59,867 nucleotides of DNA from a virus (IMGVR_UViG_3300029267_004697:1-59867), one strand, 5' to 3'; shown: positions 9,366 to 17,554, numbered from the stretch's first letter. The notes: a model not told the origin generated them from the letters alone. Numbers and translations: made by a program.

Positions 9366-10090
9366 AATTTGAAGAGCTATTTGCAAAACTAGAAGAAGAG
9401 GATGTTCCTACTCCTTCTGACGACGACCTTAACAAGATGGCTCACCAGCTTCTGACTGAAAGCGTAGCTGATAAAGATGCGCCTGATAATTCAGGTATGG
9501 TGAAAAAGATTGCTTCAGCAGTCCTGGAAGAGCTAAAAAGAGCGGGTGTCGTGAAAAGCGCTACGGATATTAATGCAGGAATTCCTTCCAATGAAAATTC
9601 CCCTAATCCGCACCTTGAGAACCCGGTTGACGCACCCCCAGCGGTGGCACAGCCAACTAAGGCCCCTCAAACTGGTCTAGCTGATGCTATGCAGGATCCT
9701 ACGCCAGCTAACGTGGCAGCTTCTTCAGCTGACCCTGCTCGGGCTGCAGCTACTTCTGCGGAAGTAACTATTGAAGACCCTGAAGAGGCCGAGCTGATTC
9801 AAAAGGAACTGGAAGTCGTAACTGATACGGCCTCCAGGCTGTTGCAGGATGGAATCACAGAAGATCCCGTGGCCGCTTTGGCCGCTGCTTCTCTAGCAGC
9901 AGTTGAGGATTCTTTGGACACGGACGAAAGTGAAGATGAAGCTGCAACTGATGCTATTGAAGAAACACTGGAAGCCCTTGTAAACAATGCCGCAGAAGAA
10001 GAAAAACTCAGTGAAATCATTGAATCTTATGGCAGAGTCCATGCACGTGATTTAGTGAAAGAATACCTGAGAAACAATCTATTAGACTAA
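9362..10090 (+). CDS. Acidic scaffold-like protein
   Basis: A 242-residue, Ala/Glu/Asp-rich, low-complexity protein with Pro-rich middle and helical C-terminus. Its start overlaps the protease stop (ATGA), and AAGGAGG lies at the right distance. Composition and place between protease and capsid genes fit a prohead scaffolding or core protein. The segment LNKMAHQLLTES near residue 24 resembles the amphipathic tags of the nearby proteins. Confidence 0.75.
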   Translation: MKFEELFAKLEEEDVPTPSDDDLNKMAHQLLTESVADKDAPDNSGMVKKIASAVLEELKRAGVVKSATDINAGIPSNENSPNPHLENPVDAPPAVAQPTKAPQTGLADAMQDPTPANVAASSADPARAAATSAEVTIEDPEEAELIQKELEVVTDTASRLLQDGITEDPVAALAAASLAAVEDSLDTDESEDEAATDAIEETLEALVNNAAEEEKLSEIIESYGRVHARDLVKEYLRNNLLD

Positions 10091-10117
10091 CAAAAAAAAG
10101 GTAAAGGAGAATAAACA

Positions 10118-10549
10118 ATGAGTAATCTTATCAACAAACTAGCCGAAGAGATGCTTGAAGAGCAGCTAGAAGAAGCTCTTCTTGACAAGCTAGCTGATGA
10201 GCTTCTCGGCGATGACTTTGATGAAGATGAGCTGGAAGAGATCCTGGAGAAGGATGCTTCCGAGATGACTGATGAAGAAGTTGAGAAGTTGGCAGCGTGG
10301 GCTAGAGCTGGAAAAGCTTGGGGCTATGCCAAAAATCTCCCAGGAAGAGGCTGGGGAAAAGTTAAGGCTGGTGCAGGTAGAGGAAAAGCAGGAGTTCTAG
10401 CTGGCGGAAGATATGTGAAGGGACGAGCGGGTGCTCTATACGGAGGTATGTCTCCGCGTGAAAGACAAGCTGCTCTTGCGGCCTTAATCGCCGGTGGCGC
10501 ACTACCGGGCGGTTATGCTCTCGGAAAACGCCGAGGCAGAAAAAGCTAA
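10118..10549 (+). CDS. Small head-block protein, acidic head and Gly-rich basic tail
   Basis: A 143-residue protein in two parts: an acidic amphipathic N-terminus (MSNLINKLAEEMLEE) up to about residue 60, then a Gly/Arg-rich part with a hydrophobic segment ending GGYALGKRRGRKS. It is a paralogue of the next gene, which starts with the same 15 residues. Strong AAAGGAG site. Possibly a scaffold- or membrane-linked internal head protein; not a known family. Confidence 0.75.
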   Translation: MSNLINKLAEEMLEEQLEEALLDKLADELLGDDFDEDELEEILEKDASEMTDEEVEKLAAWARAGKAWGYAKNLPGRGWGKVKAGAGRGKAGVLAGGRYVKGRAGALYGGMSPRERQAALAALIAGGALPGGYALGKRRGRKS

Positions 10550-10571
10550 ACGCCATTCTACGGCGGATTAA

Positions 10572-10593
10572 AGGAAGAGCTTAAGCTCTTCCT
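10572..10593 (+). promoter_or_regulatory. Perfect palindrome upstream of a ribosome binding site
   Basis: AGGAAGAGCTT is followed at once by its reverse complement, making a 22-base palindrome. It ends 6 bases before an AATTGGAGG sequence. There is no T-run, so it is more likely an RNA stability or processing element than a terminator. A similar hairpin sits before the next gene but one. Confidence 0.45.
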
Positions 10594-10622
10594 AATTGGA
10601 GGTTAAAAAAGGAGAGTAGATA

Positions 10623-10964
10623 ATGAGTAATCTTATCAACAAACTAGCTGAAGAGATGCTCGAAGAAGCTTTGCTAGACAAGCTAGCTGATGAGCTTATT
10701 GAGGATGAGCTTCTTGATGATGTTCTTAAAGAAGCTAAAGTGCAAGCTCTTAAAAATCTTGCTACCAAAGCTTTTGGCACAGCTAAATCAAAAGTTATGC
10801 GAAGGAAAAAGGGTTGGGGTATAGCCAGAGGACTGGGTAAGTCTAGAGGCGAAGCTACTAGATGGGCATTTACAGCTAGAGAAAGAGCTCTAGGTAAAGG
10901 ACTTGCCGCCGGTGGTATTGGTGCTGGTGGTTACACCCTTGGTCGTCGGAGCAACAAGAAGTAA
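10623..10964 (+). CDS. Paralogue of the preceding small head-block protein
   Basis: A 113-residue protein starting MSNLINKLAEEMLEE like the gene at 10118, then a basic middle and GGIGAGGYTLGRRSNKK at the end. The acidic section is shorter than in the paralogue. The pair appears to come from a local duplication. Function unknown. Confidence 0.75.
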   Translation: MSNLINKLAEEMLEEALLDKLADELIEDELLDDVLKEAKVQALKNLATKAFGTAKSKVMRRKKGWGIARGLGKSRGEATRWAFTARERALGKGLAAGGIGAGGYTLGRRSNKK

Positions 10965-10976
10965 TAGTTATTCCTT

Positions 10977-10999
10977 AGGGAGGAACAATTTTCCTCCCT
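10977..10999 (+). promoter_or_regulatory. Hairpin upstream of a ribosome binding site
   Basis: AGGGAGGAA pairs with TTCCTCCCT around a short loop; AATTGGAGGC follows immediately. The arrangement repeats that at 10572, although the stem sequence differs. Confidence 0.4.
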
Positions 11000-11019
11000 C
11001 AATTGGAGGCTAAAAAAAA

Positions 11020-11310
11020 ATGGAAAAAGAAGATAGAATCTATAAAATAGCTAAAGAGCGTCTTATTAACAAAGAGGCTATGAGTGCTAGAGCAAAAGGT
11101 ATCCTAGCTGGTCTGGGAATAACTGGGGGCTTAGCTGGTACTGGTTACGGTGGCTATAGATATGGACGAAAACGTGGTGCCGAAGTTGGAGTTAGAACTG
11201 GCAGAGTACAGGCTGCTAGTTATTTTGCTCCTTATTATGCATCTGCCTTAAGAGCTGCACAATATTGGAAGCAGAAAGCATTGCCCAAATCAAAAAGTAC
11301 AAGCAAGTAG
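11020..11310 (+). CDS. Small tagged protein with Gly-rich hydrophobic segment
   Basis: A 96-residue protein beginning MEKEDRIYKIAKERLINKEA, a near-complete DRIYK tag. It is followed by GILAGLGITGGLAGTGYGG, a Gly-rich hydrophobic stretch, and then Arg/Lys. The KEA at the end of the tag could suit a T4-like prohead protease that cuts after Glu. Head-internal role inferred. Confidence 0.75.
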   Translation: MEKEDRIYKIAKERLINKEAMSARAKGILAGLGITGGLAGTGYGGYRYGRKRGAEVGVRTGRVQAASYFAPYYASALRAAQYWKQKALPKSKSTSK

Positions 11311-11331
11311 ATTATATAGAGGGAAATAACT

Positions 11332-11496
11332 TTGAAAATAACCGATCTACTTAGAGAACAGCTTAGCAAACTTGATGGTGACGCTAAAAAAGACATAGAA
11401 AAAGAAGCTAGTAATAGTTCTACTAACCCAAGACTAGTATTAGCTTCACTTCTAGAAAAGACAGCTGAGCTAATGGAGAAAGGCTATGATAGATAA
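11332..11496 (+). CDS. Small hypothetical protein, TTG start
   Basis: A 54-residue reading frame beginning TTG, with GAGGGA nine bases upstream. It starts MKITDLLREQLSKLDGD and is charged and helical, with no membrane segment. It overlaps the start of the next gene by 11 bases, which suggests coupled translation. It fills what would otherwise be the only gap in this packed block. Confidence 0.6.
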   Translation: MKITDLLREQLSKLDGDAKKDIEKEASNSSTNPRLVLASLLEKTAELMEKGYDR

Positions 11497-11932
11497 ACAA
11501 GCAAGAGTGAATATCCTTAAGTCAGCTGGCTGGGTTCAAGGGGCTATAAGCGGGGGAAAGCGTCTGCTTAAGAAGAAAATTGGTGTTAGCCCGAGAACAG
11601 CTAAAGCACTGAAAAAAGACTACTTTCCTACGGTTACTAAGGCAGTTAATAAATTAAAGTCAAAGCCTAAGCCTCAAGCTAAGCCTAGAGCTAAGCCTAG
11701 AGCTAAGCCTAAGCCTAAAGCTGAGCCTCAAGCTGCCTCAACTACCACACCCACTAAGAAGAAAGTTCACCCATTTGCTTATAAGGCTATGACCGCTGGT
11801 CTAGTGGGGACAACTCCACTAGCTATCTATGGTGGAGTCCAGGCTAAGAAAAACATTAGTAAATCTAGACAGCAAAGAGCTGCCCTAAAACAATATACTG
11901 AGCAATTTAAAGCTCAACAGGGATGGGGCTAA
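11486..11932 (+). CDS. Tagged protein with Lys-Pro repeats and hydrophobic segment
   Basis: A 148-residue very basic protein. It starts MIDKQARVNILKSAG, the second tag type. Residues about 52-75 are KP/KPRA repeats that probably form an extended linker. A hydrophobic segment (MTAGLVGTTPLAIYGG) and a basic C-terminus follow. The charge would suit DNA binding inside the head; this is inference. Confidence 0.7.
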   Translation: MIDKQARVNILKSAGWVQGAISGGKRLLKKKIGVSPRTAKALKKDYFPTVTKAVNKLKSKPKPQAKPRAKPRAKPKPKAEPQAASTTTPTKKKVHPFAYKAMTAGLVGTTPLAIYGGVQAKKNISKSRQQRAALKQYTEQFKAQQGWG

Positions 11933-11935
11933 AAA

Positions 11936-12286
11936 ATGGATAACGTAGCAGGAATTTTGAAATACGCAGCTAAAGTTATTAGAGAGCAGGAGCAGAAGAA
12001 TCAAGCCCTGCTAGAAACAATTGAAACTAAAGATAAGGAAGAGCAGTTTCGCAAATTGGCAAATGTAATGGCACAAAAGGGTTTGATAAGCTATGAGAAT
12101 ATTGATGATAAGATAGAGTCACTAATCAATTCTGGTAAGGATCCAATGATAGTTGAACAGGCTATTGAGCTAGCATTGACTAAGAAAGCATCGATTATTG
12201 AAGACACTTTTACTGATATCAAAACTAGTAAAGACCCACGTGCTAAAATACTACAAGTACTTCTAGACGAAGAGGATGAGGATTAA
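11936..12286 (+). CDS. Small helical hypothetical protein
   Basis: A 116-residue charged, largely helical protein beginning MDNVAGILKYAAKVIREQEQ, which resembles the amphipathic starts of its neighbours. It is followed 19 bases later by the decoration-like gene. No family recognised. Confidence 0.7.
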   Translation: MDNVAGILKYAAKVIREQEQKNQALLETIETKDKEEQFRKLANVMAQKGLISYENIDDKIESLINSGKDPMIVEQAIELALTKKASIIEDTFTDIKTSKDPRAKILQVLLDEEDED

Positions 12287-12305
12287 AACCATTAAGGAGG
12301 TCTAA

Positions 12306-12686
12306 GTGGCTAATTTTCAAGTAAGATATGGTTGTATCCTAGCTGAGTCTGAGATCGATACTACAGCTACTTTCGATGAAGGCACGACTCTGCAGCTCGA
12401 CACTTCTACTGGTAAGTGGAAGCCAACTGTCGCGGCTACTGGGAAGTTCCGGATCGTTTACACTGGGTATCCGTCCACTCGGCCGGATGTGACTGATGTC
12501 GGTAAGATCAAGGCAGTTCTTGGTCCTGGGATCATTGAGACTGACGTAATTTCCGGAGCAGTTGGTGATTATACTTACGGTGATGAAGTGTCTGCTAAAG
12601 CCGGGATGATTACATCTCTTGATACGACAGCGATCGGATTTGTAGCTGATAAGAGTACTACTACTCTTACGATTCAGCTATACTAA
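12306..12686 (+). CDS. Capsid decoration-like protein
   Basis: A 126-residue beta-rich, Thr/Gly-rich protein starting at GTG behind a near-perfect AAGGAGGT site. Lys/Glu-poor composition, small size and position directly before the major capsid gene fit a head decoration or stabilisation protein. Its codons are richer in G and C at the third position than neighbouring genes, as in the capsid gene, which suggests selection for high expression. Confidence 0.6.
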   Translation: MANFQVRYGCILAESEIDTTATFDEGTTLQLDTSTGKWKPTVAATGKFRIVYTGYPSTRPDVTDVGKIKAVLGPGIIETDVISGAVGDYTYGDEVSAKAGMITSLDTTAIGFVADKSTTTLTIQLY

Positions 12687-12769
12687 TACCAAAAAGAATG
12701 GTAAAATAGACAATTTTTTTTAAATAGTTAAATAGAAACTAGAAAAGAAAACGTAAAGGAGAAGGTAAC

Positions 12770-13672
12770 ATGAGTGATATGAATCTTGAGGGTCAGCGAT
12801 TTAATCAATTATTCATTGAGAAAATCCAGACTGCAGATGGACTAACTAAGGTTGCTAACGCAATGAATTCGTTCATCCGCATGAAGGTTCGTGAGCTCGG
12901 CATTGCCAGAAGGGTTATTAACCCCACTTACGTGACCAAAGAGGATCTAAAGCCTAGGACAGACAGTGATACTCTTGAGTACATTGCTGACAAGGAAGTA
13001 GATTCTGATGCTCTCACCGCTTCTTTCGCGGGGACGGTCGAGTACCATAAGATCAAAGGGCAGCGTGTAGCTATCCCTCTTTATCGGATCGCGAGCCAAA
13101 AGTTCAAGATCGCTGAGGAAGAGTTGCTAGCTTACGGATACCCGGTGACTAAGGTGGTCGAAGAGAACTCGCTGAAAGATATTTACAAGCGGGAAGACGA
13201 GAAGCTGGTTACGTTAGCTGATGCAGCTACAGCCTCCACTGGGAACCAGAATCTGGCTCTTGGTGCTGGGATGACCAAAGCTAAGCTGATGTCTGTTATG
13301 AAAATGATGATCCAGGACGAAGAGTCTGGATCTCCTATCATGGTTCTGATGCATGAAGCTGCTTGGGCAGACATGGTTGCTACTGATGCTACGGCTATCG
13401 GTGACGATCTGGCTAAGGAAAACCTGATTAATGGTTATCCTTACACAACCGTCTTCGGGAAACGCCTTGTGCTTACCCGGAAGACTTCTGTGATCGCTGA
13501 GGACACGTTCTATTGCTTCGGAGCTGAGGAGTGGCTAGGATATTTCTTGCTGCTTGGAGACGTGAAATTCTTCATTAAGACTGAACATGGTGACATTGAG
13601 TTTGGTACTAGAGAAACTGTTGGAATGAGTCTAGTGAATGTGCATAGTGTTGCTAAAGGAAAACTTGCATAG
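12770..13672 (+). CDS. Major capsid protein
   Basis: A 300-residue protein with the HK97-fold layout: a helical N-arm, then IPLYRIASQKFKI, a Glu/Lys-rich spine region, an A-domain containing MKMMIQDEESGSP, and a C-terminal GDVKFFIKTEHGDIEFG strand region. It is preceded by a strong AAAGGAGAAGG site and followed by a strong terminator, and lies after protease, scaffold and decoration genes, the canonical order. The fold assignment is by pattern and context. Confidence 0.85.
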   Translation: MSDMNLEGQRFNQLFIEKIQTADGLTKVANAMNSFIRMKVRELGIARRVINPTYVTKEDLKPRTDSDTLEYIADKEVDSDALTASFAGTVEYHKIKGQRVAIPLYRIASQKFKIAEEELLAYGYPVTKVVEENSLKDIYKREDEKLVTLADAATASTGNQNLALGAGMTKAKLMSVMKMMIQDEESGSPIMVLMHEAAWADMVATDATAIGDDLAKENLINGYPYTTVFGKRLVLTRKTSVIAEDTFYCFGAEEWLGYFLLLGDVKFFIKTEHGDIEFGTRETVGMSLVNVHSVAKGKLA

Positions 13673-13701
13673 TCTAAACTTGTAATCTGATTTTTGATCT
13701 G

Positions 13702-13732
13702 GCCCCCTTGATTCGTTGAGGGGGCTTTTTTT
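13702..13732 (+). terminator. Intrinsic terminator after the capsid gene
   Basis: GCCCCCT pairs with AGGGGGC around a 10-base loop and is followed by seven T. It ends the rightward head operon. Confidence 0.9.
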
Positions 13733-13735
13733 ATA

Positions 13736-13744
13736 TGGTATAAG
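13736..13744 (+). promoter_or_regulatory. TGGTATAAG promoter element
   Basis: TGGTATAAG, an extended -10-like sequence found at many operon starts in this window. Here it comes right after the capsid terminator and 30 bases before a small gene. Confidence 0.55.
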
Positions 13745-13774
13745 AACTTATAAGAACTATGGAAGGGGGGAATT

Positions 13775-13945
13775 ATGATTATAAAAAAATTCTCTCCCCT
13801 CCCCGAGTGGTACTATAAGGAGAGGGAGCTTCCATACCCGGAAGGGCCGGAACTAGTCCGGGTATGGAAAGTAAGCCTAGGCTGGAGGATAATCCAAGCC
13901 TGGGCTTTGATGGTAGGATTTTTGGCAGGGGCTTTCATCTTCTAG
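13775..13945 (+). CDS. Small membrane protein
   Basis: A 56-residue frame with GGAAGGGGGG upstream. It starts MIIKKFSPLPEWYYKE and ends in a hydrophobic segment (AWALMVGFLAGAFIF) that would span the membrane with the C-terminus at the boundary. It lies as a single gene between its own promoter element and a terminator that overlaps its last codons. Function unknown. Confidence 0.65.
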   Translation: MIIKKFSPLPEWYYKERELPYPEGPELVRVWKVSLGWRIIQAWALMVGFLAGAFIF

Positions 13946-13962
13946 GCCCCTGCCTATTTTTT
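13924..13962 (+). terminator. Terminator between convergent genes
   Basis: GGCAGGGGC pairs with GCCCCTGCC across the stop codon of the small membrane protein, followed by TATTTTTTTT. It separates rightward and leftward genes. Confidence 0.85.
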
Positions 13963-14526
13963 TTACAGCTTATAGATCTTATCTATTATCTTTTTAACTA
14001 AGGTTTCTTTAGTATCTTTCATAGGGAAGCTAGCACCTAGAGCATAAGCTACCTTAACCAGATCATACCTACGCTCCGCTAGTAGAATTTCTCTCATCTC
14101 AATGAAATGAGGAAGAAGCTCTTTATTGTAGTTAACTGGATCCTCAATAAACTTCCTCATACTAAAAGTAGTAGCTTCTTGTATGACTGAAGGAGGAGTA
14201 GGCTCCTCTAGATCAGGGATTGGTTCAGTTTCTACTGGAGACTTAACTCCATCTAGGACATCCTTAGTTTTAACTGGTTCTGGAGCTGGAGGGGTCTGGG
14301 GAACTGAGGGTGTTGGTTGCTGAGGAGCAGGTTCTTGAAGAATTGGAGCAAGTGGTTCTTTAACTCCTATAGGAGTAATATCAATAAGCTCTAATTCTCT
14401 AAGCTCGATTAGCCTATCAGGAAGCTTGCCGGAGTAAATCCTGAATACCTCAACATCTTTTTTGATTAACTGGTTATCATCAAGAGTAACAAATCCGTTA
14501 GAAATGTTCTTGATTTTGTACCGCAT
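13963..14526 (-). CDS. Hypothetical protein with proline-rich linker
   Basis: A 187-residue protein: a small beta-rich N-terminal part (to about residue 55), a Pro/Glu/Thr-rich linker, and a helical C-terminal part ending KKIIDKIYKL. AAGGAGG precedes the ATG. It is isolated between two terminators and is thus transcribed alone. The family is not recognised; a two-domain adaptor is a guess. Confidence 0.75.
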   Translation of the reverse strand: MRYKIKNISNGFVTLDDNQLIKKDVEVFRIYSGKLPDRLIELRELELIDITPIGVKEPLAPILQEPAPQQPTPSVPQTPPAPEPVKTKDVLDGVKSPVETEPIPDLEEPTPPSVIQEATTFSMRKFIEDPVNYNKELLPHFIEMREILLAERRYDLVKVAYALGASFPMKDTKETLVKKIIDKIYKL

Positions 14527-14567
14527 GTGAAATCCTCCTTCTTAAAAGTAGTCTTATAACTAGTATA

Positions 14568-14613
14568 CAAAAAAAACGACTACATGTCAATGAAGACTTT
14601 AAGTAGTCGTTTT
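14568..14613 (-). terminator. Terminator of the leftward tRNA/RNA ligase operon
   Basis: On the minus strand AAACGACTAC pairs with GTAGTCGTTT and a run of T follows. It lies just downstream of the tRNA-Ala gene. Confidence 0.8.
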
Positions 14614-14627
14614 TCCTAGTAAAGTTG

Positions 14628-14701
14628 TGGAGCTGGGGAGAATCGAACTCCCAACCTCCGGGTTGCAGGCCCAGCGCTCACCCAAATTGAGCTACAGCCC
14701 C
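14628..14701 (-). tRNA. tRNA-Ala (anticodon TGC)
   Basis: Full cloverleaf on the minus strand: acceptor GGGGCTG with CAGCTCC, D stem GCTC/GAGC, anticodon stem CTGGG/CCCGG, T arm GGGAG-TTCGATT-CTCCC. G3 faces T70, the main alanine identity pair. The anticodon loop is CCTGCAA, so position 33 is C rather than the near-universal T. CCA is not encoded. Confidence 0.88.
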
Positions 14702-14702
14702 G

Positions 14703-14816
14703 TTAGTTCCGGTTTCTTTTCTTCCAGCAGCTATACTCCTTTGTACTAGCAAACGCAAGGGCAAAGATAAATAGCACTATAATCCCTACTAGTATAGCTG
14801 CGATTTTAGATATCAT
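14703..14816 (-). CDS. Very small membrane protein
   Basis: A 37-residue frame starting MISKIAAILVGIIVLFIFAL and ending in a basic tail (CWKKRNRN). One membrane span with a basic end. The ribosome binding site (AAGGTGA) is weak and somewhat distant. It fills the space between the tRNA-Ala gene and the next gene. Confidence 0.5.
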   Translation of the reverse strand: MISKIAAILVGIIVLFIFALAFASTKEYSCWKKRNRN

Positions 14817-14894
14817 AACTAGAAAATTCACCTTATTCTACTAAGTATACTATTAACCGATACTATTATAGTATAAGGTATTGCTTCAATAGTT

Positions 14895-15251
14895 TCAACA
14901 ACCTTCACTAGAATCCTCTTCAGCATCGAGTAGGCTTTCACTTTTAATCTTCTTAATTTGCTCCTCTACGAAGCTTAACCTCCATTTAATCTGGGCCTTC
15001 ATACGCTCTAGTGTCTCGATAGAGTATTCTCCTCTAGATGAATCTTGAGAGAGTACGTTTCTAGGGCAACCGCTTTGGTCAGTGTTTTCTTTCTTTTTGA
15101 TTTCAGCTAAGAGTAGTAAAAAACTGTCGATCAGCCAAGAAATATCTTTTATATTGAGTGAAACAAGCTTTAGCCCAGTTTTGCTGTCATAAAACTTATC
15201 TCTAAACTTAGCTTCAATTTTAGAAAGGTCATCGATTTGTTCTGTCATCAA
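14895..15251 (-). CDS. Hypothetical helical protein
   Basis: A 118-residue charged protein with a long helical C-terminal half (ERMKAQIKWRLSFVEEQIKK). Its start overlaps the stop of the RNA ligase gene by four bases, so the two are probably translated together. Function unknown. Confidence 0.75.
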   Translation of the reverse strand: MMTEQIDDLSKIEAKFRDKFYDSKTGLKLVSLNIKDISWLIDSFLLLLAEIKKKENTDQSGCPRNVLSQDSSRGEYSIETLERMKAQIKWRLSFVEEQIKKIKSESLLDAEEDSSEGC

Positions 15252-16384
15252 ATCCTCCCGATTAAGACATTATAGATTATCTTACTATTTTCTCTACCAA
15301 ACTCATCTCCCATAGACCGCATTATTTCTCTCTTATTATTCTCCATAGTCCAGCCGTGCTCCTGCTCTAGTTGATTAAGCAGAGAGAAAGCATTTTCCTT
15401 TATCCTCTTTCGATTATTAACAAAGGAGATGCACCTTCTGATTAAGTCCTCATTTTCATTAACTTGACCTTCATCCCACTCTTCTAGTAATAGAGGCTTG
15501 AGATTATCATAGTTAAGCTCATCGTGATCCTCAAAGACATTCCAGCACGTAGCTATAATAGAATTCTTTCCCATTCTCCGACCAGCAGCGAAGTGAATGG
15601 CTTCGATAGTTTCTGGCTTAGCTTTAAACTGCCAGCATCTATTAGATAGATCAGTAACATACCAGACCTGCCCTTCTTGACCTTCATATGTATCTTCATC
15701 TAGCTTATTGAGATGAGTCTCCATTTCCTGCCTATGCTTATTGTACTCGCTCTCTAATTTAGCCTTGGAATCTATAACAGTTTCTAATCGAGGAATCGGC
15801 AGCTCTTTAGCAGCATCTATTTTCTCAGGGATAATAACTAGACCATCTTGGTTAACTCCGAATAGCATAGCTACATCCAAGTCTACCTCATATTTGATCA
15901 AATGAGTATTTCTATGACCGTATAGCTCATAGCTGATAGATAAGCCACTCTTGCTAGCTATATCTTTAATCATAGGATACTTCTCCAGCATCTCAAGCCA
16001 CATGCTGTAGAATGGGCGGTGAGTCATGGTGAAAGGGAGCAATCTAGTCTTATAGGAAGTAAACTGCTTGCTCTCATGATAATACGTATATTGAAGGATG
16101 TTAGTTCCATCCAGCTTCTCGTAGACCCTTACATTTTTAGCTGGAGGAAAATCATAGTTACCTTTTTTGTCAAACGGGTACTCTTGTTTGGGTGTTCCGT
16201 AAATCTTTTGGTCAGTCTCTTTACCATTAATAGCAACTAAGTAAAGCATCCCATAAGTGGACTTTCCTGTTTTGTGAATAAACCCAGCTAAGGTGTTCTC
16301 AGGGTTAAACGGGTCCTTCTCTTTGAAAGCTCCCCAGTTTTTATTAAGTCCTAGATCTTTTTTTGCTTCAACTAAATCTATCAT
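15248..16384 (-). CDS. RNA ligase
   Basis: A 378-residue nucleotidyltransferase that joins RNA ends through a ligase-adenylate step. Motif I is KLDGTN, with Lys90 as the expected adenylated residue; SYELYG fits motif III, EGQVWY motif IV and QFKAK motif V. About 120 C-terminal residues form a separate helical domain. Phage RNA ligases often repair host or phage tRNAs cut by defence nucleases, and this gene lies in the same leftward operon as five tRNA genes. DNA ligase is unlikely because the OB-fold is not evident and the motif pattern is of the RNA ligase kind. Confidence 0.85.
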   Translation of the reverse strand: MIDLVEAKKDLGLNKNWGAFKEKDPFNPENTLAGFIHKTGKSTYGMLYLVAINGKETDQKIYGTPKQEYPFDKKGNYDFPPAKNVRVYEKLDGTNILQYTYYHESKQFTSYKTRLLPFTMTHRPFYSMWLEMLEKYPMIKDIASKSGLSISYELYGHRNTHLIKYEVDLDVAMLFGVNQDGLVIIPEKIDAAKELPIPRLETVIDSKAKLESEYNKHRQEMETHLNKLDEDTYEGQEGQVWYVTDLSNRCWQFKAKPETIEAIHFAAGRRMGKNSIIATCWNVFEDHDELNYDNLKPLLLEEWDEGQVNENEDLIRRCISFVNNRKRIKENAFSLLNQLEQEHGWTMENNKREIMRSMGDEFGRENSKIIYNVLIGRI

Positions 16385-16497
16385 TGGCTAATCCCCTCTT
16401 GATTCTTCAAGCGTTATTCCACTCCTCTAATCATTAGTTTAATATCACGTTCAAGAGCTTCCACCACTATTACTATAAGGAGCATTATCATCAAGCT

Positions 16498-16710
16498 CTA
16501 ATCATTAAACATAAAAAGAGAACAGTCGTCATTGTCCCTTGGGTCATATTCTTCCCAATCGTCTGAGTCTCTATCTTCAAACGGCACACGCTCTATAATG
16601 CCAACACAACTATTTTTCCAGTATTTAACTTCCGGTTTACTCGTCCGATAAACAGCCGATCTCACATGACACCATTCGATTGCGTCTTTCAACAACACTA
16701 CTTCCTCCAT
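16498..16710 (-). CDS. Small acidic hypothetical protein
   Basis: A 70-residue protein with a very acidic C-terminal half (EDRDSDDWEEYDPRDNDD). GGAGGAAG is close upstream but overlaps the start region. No family recognised. The 113 bases between it and the ligase gene hold nothing I can identify. Confidence 0.6.
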   Translation of the reverse strand: MEEVVLLKDAIEWCHVRSAVYRTSKPEVKYWKNSCVGIIERVPFEDRDSDDWEEYDPRDNDDCSLFMFND

Positions 16711-16817
16711 TCCGTGAAATTTGTTTTTACATCCCCCGTGCTAAATGGGTATGATGTAGATATATACCTAGATCGTCAGTCATTTCCCCTCCATTGACTT
16801 ATCTTTCCTCGTTCCTC

Positions 16818-16832
16818 CTTTCTTCCAATAAG
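16818..16832 (-). repeat. Shared accessory-gene leader sequence
   Basis: On the minus strand CTTATTGGAAGAAAG, followed by GAGG. The same leader occurs at 36189 (+), 47679 (-), 48197 (-) and 51143 (-), always just ahead of a small accessory gene. Confidence 0.6.
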
Positions 16833-16837
16833 AACGC

Positions 16838-17338
16838 TTATAAAGTAACCCAGGTTCCAGTTTCTTCTTCCCAACCGAGCTTAAATTTTGTCATCATAGT
16901 CAGCCGTAGCCATACTTTCTCCGGTGATTGCCGATGGGGAAATAGAGCAGAACCGATGTAATCTTTTAGTGGTTTCCAAATATTAAAATCAATCATCTGT
17001 CCCGCACTCATCAGATTTTGGAGTTGATCCTGGCGTGGGAGCCAGATGTATGAATGTTTGTCGAATGTCCAGTTGCTCCAAGTGTAGGGGCGATTTGGAG
17101 AGATAAGTAGTTGAGACCTCCAATGTTCGTCAAAATGCTGGAAATACAGGTATTCGTTGTTTTCGGACCACTCCCTGTTCATCTCGTCTCGGTTTGCTCT
17201 GGTAGCTACCAAGAATCCGATTTCAGGATGGTCTCCATTCATCAGGCAACAGATGTCCGCTTGGCGGGGGTTCCAATGCTTCCCTTGGATTCGTTCTGCC
17301 GCTTGGCACATCTTAATGTAGTTTATACTAGTATCCAC
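16838..17338 (-). CDS. Hypothetical protein, Trp-rich
   Basis: A 166-residue protein with many aromatic residues and a C-terminal GTWVTL. The same last residues and about 40 bases beyond the stop recur at the end of the 56-residue gene at 36012, which marks a recombination junction. Function unknown. Confidence 0.7.
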   Translation of the reverse strand: MDTSINYIKMCQAAERIQGKHWNPRQADICCLMNGDHPEIGFLVATRANRDEMNREWSENNEYLYFQHFDEHWRSQLLISPNRPYTWSNWTFDKHSYIWLPRQDQLQNLMSAGQMIDFNIWKPLKDYIGSALFPHRQSPEKVWLRLTMMTKFKLGWEEETGTWVTL

Positions 17339-17368
17339 ATATCCTCCCTTCTTGTCTAATAATTGTCC

Positions 17369-17554
17369 TTACAGATAACCTTGATAGATCATTTCCCCCC
17401 TACCACACTTCCAGCACATAATCTCCCTCTCTCGGTATTCGATGTTTCCACACCTTGTACACACCCAATATGGCCCCTGGATAGATTGGCCTAAACCCCT
17501 AATCCACATCCCAACCTTGAGCCTGAATTTTGTCAACTTATTCATAACTGTCAT
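17369..17554 (-). CDS. Small zinc-ribbon protein
   Basis: A 61-residue protein with CTRCG and CWKCG spaced as in a zinc ribbon, after a basic N-terminus. The start codon region overlaps the end of the Nudix gene by one base. Zinc binding is likely; partner unknown. Confidence 0.7.
   Translation of the reverse strand: MTVMNKLTKFRLKVGMWIRGLGQSIQGPYWVCTRCGNIEYREREIMCWKCGRGEMIYQGYL

Noticed and set aside
14628-14701. Reading the tRNA at 14628 as tRNA-Cys (GCA)
   Set aside because: That register breaks the anticodon stem, and the G3-T70 pair is the alanine identity element.
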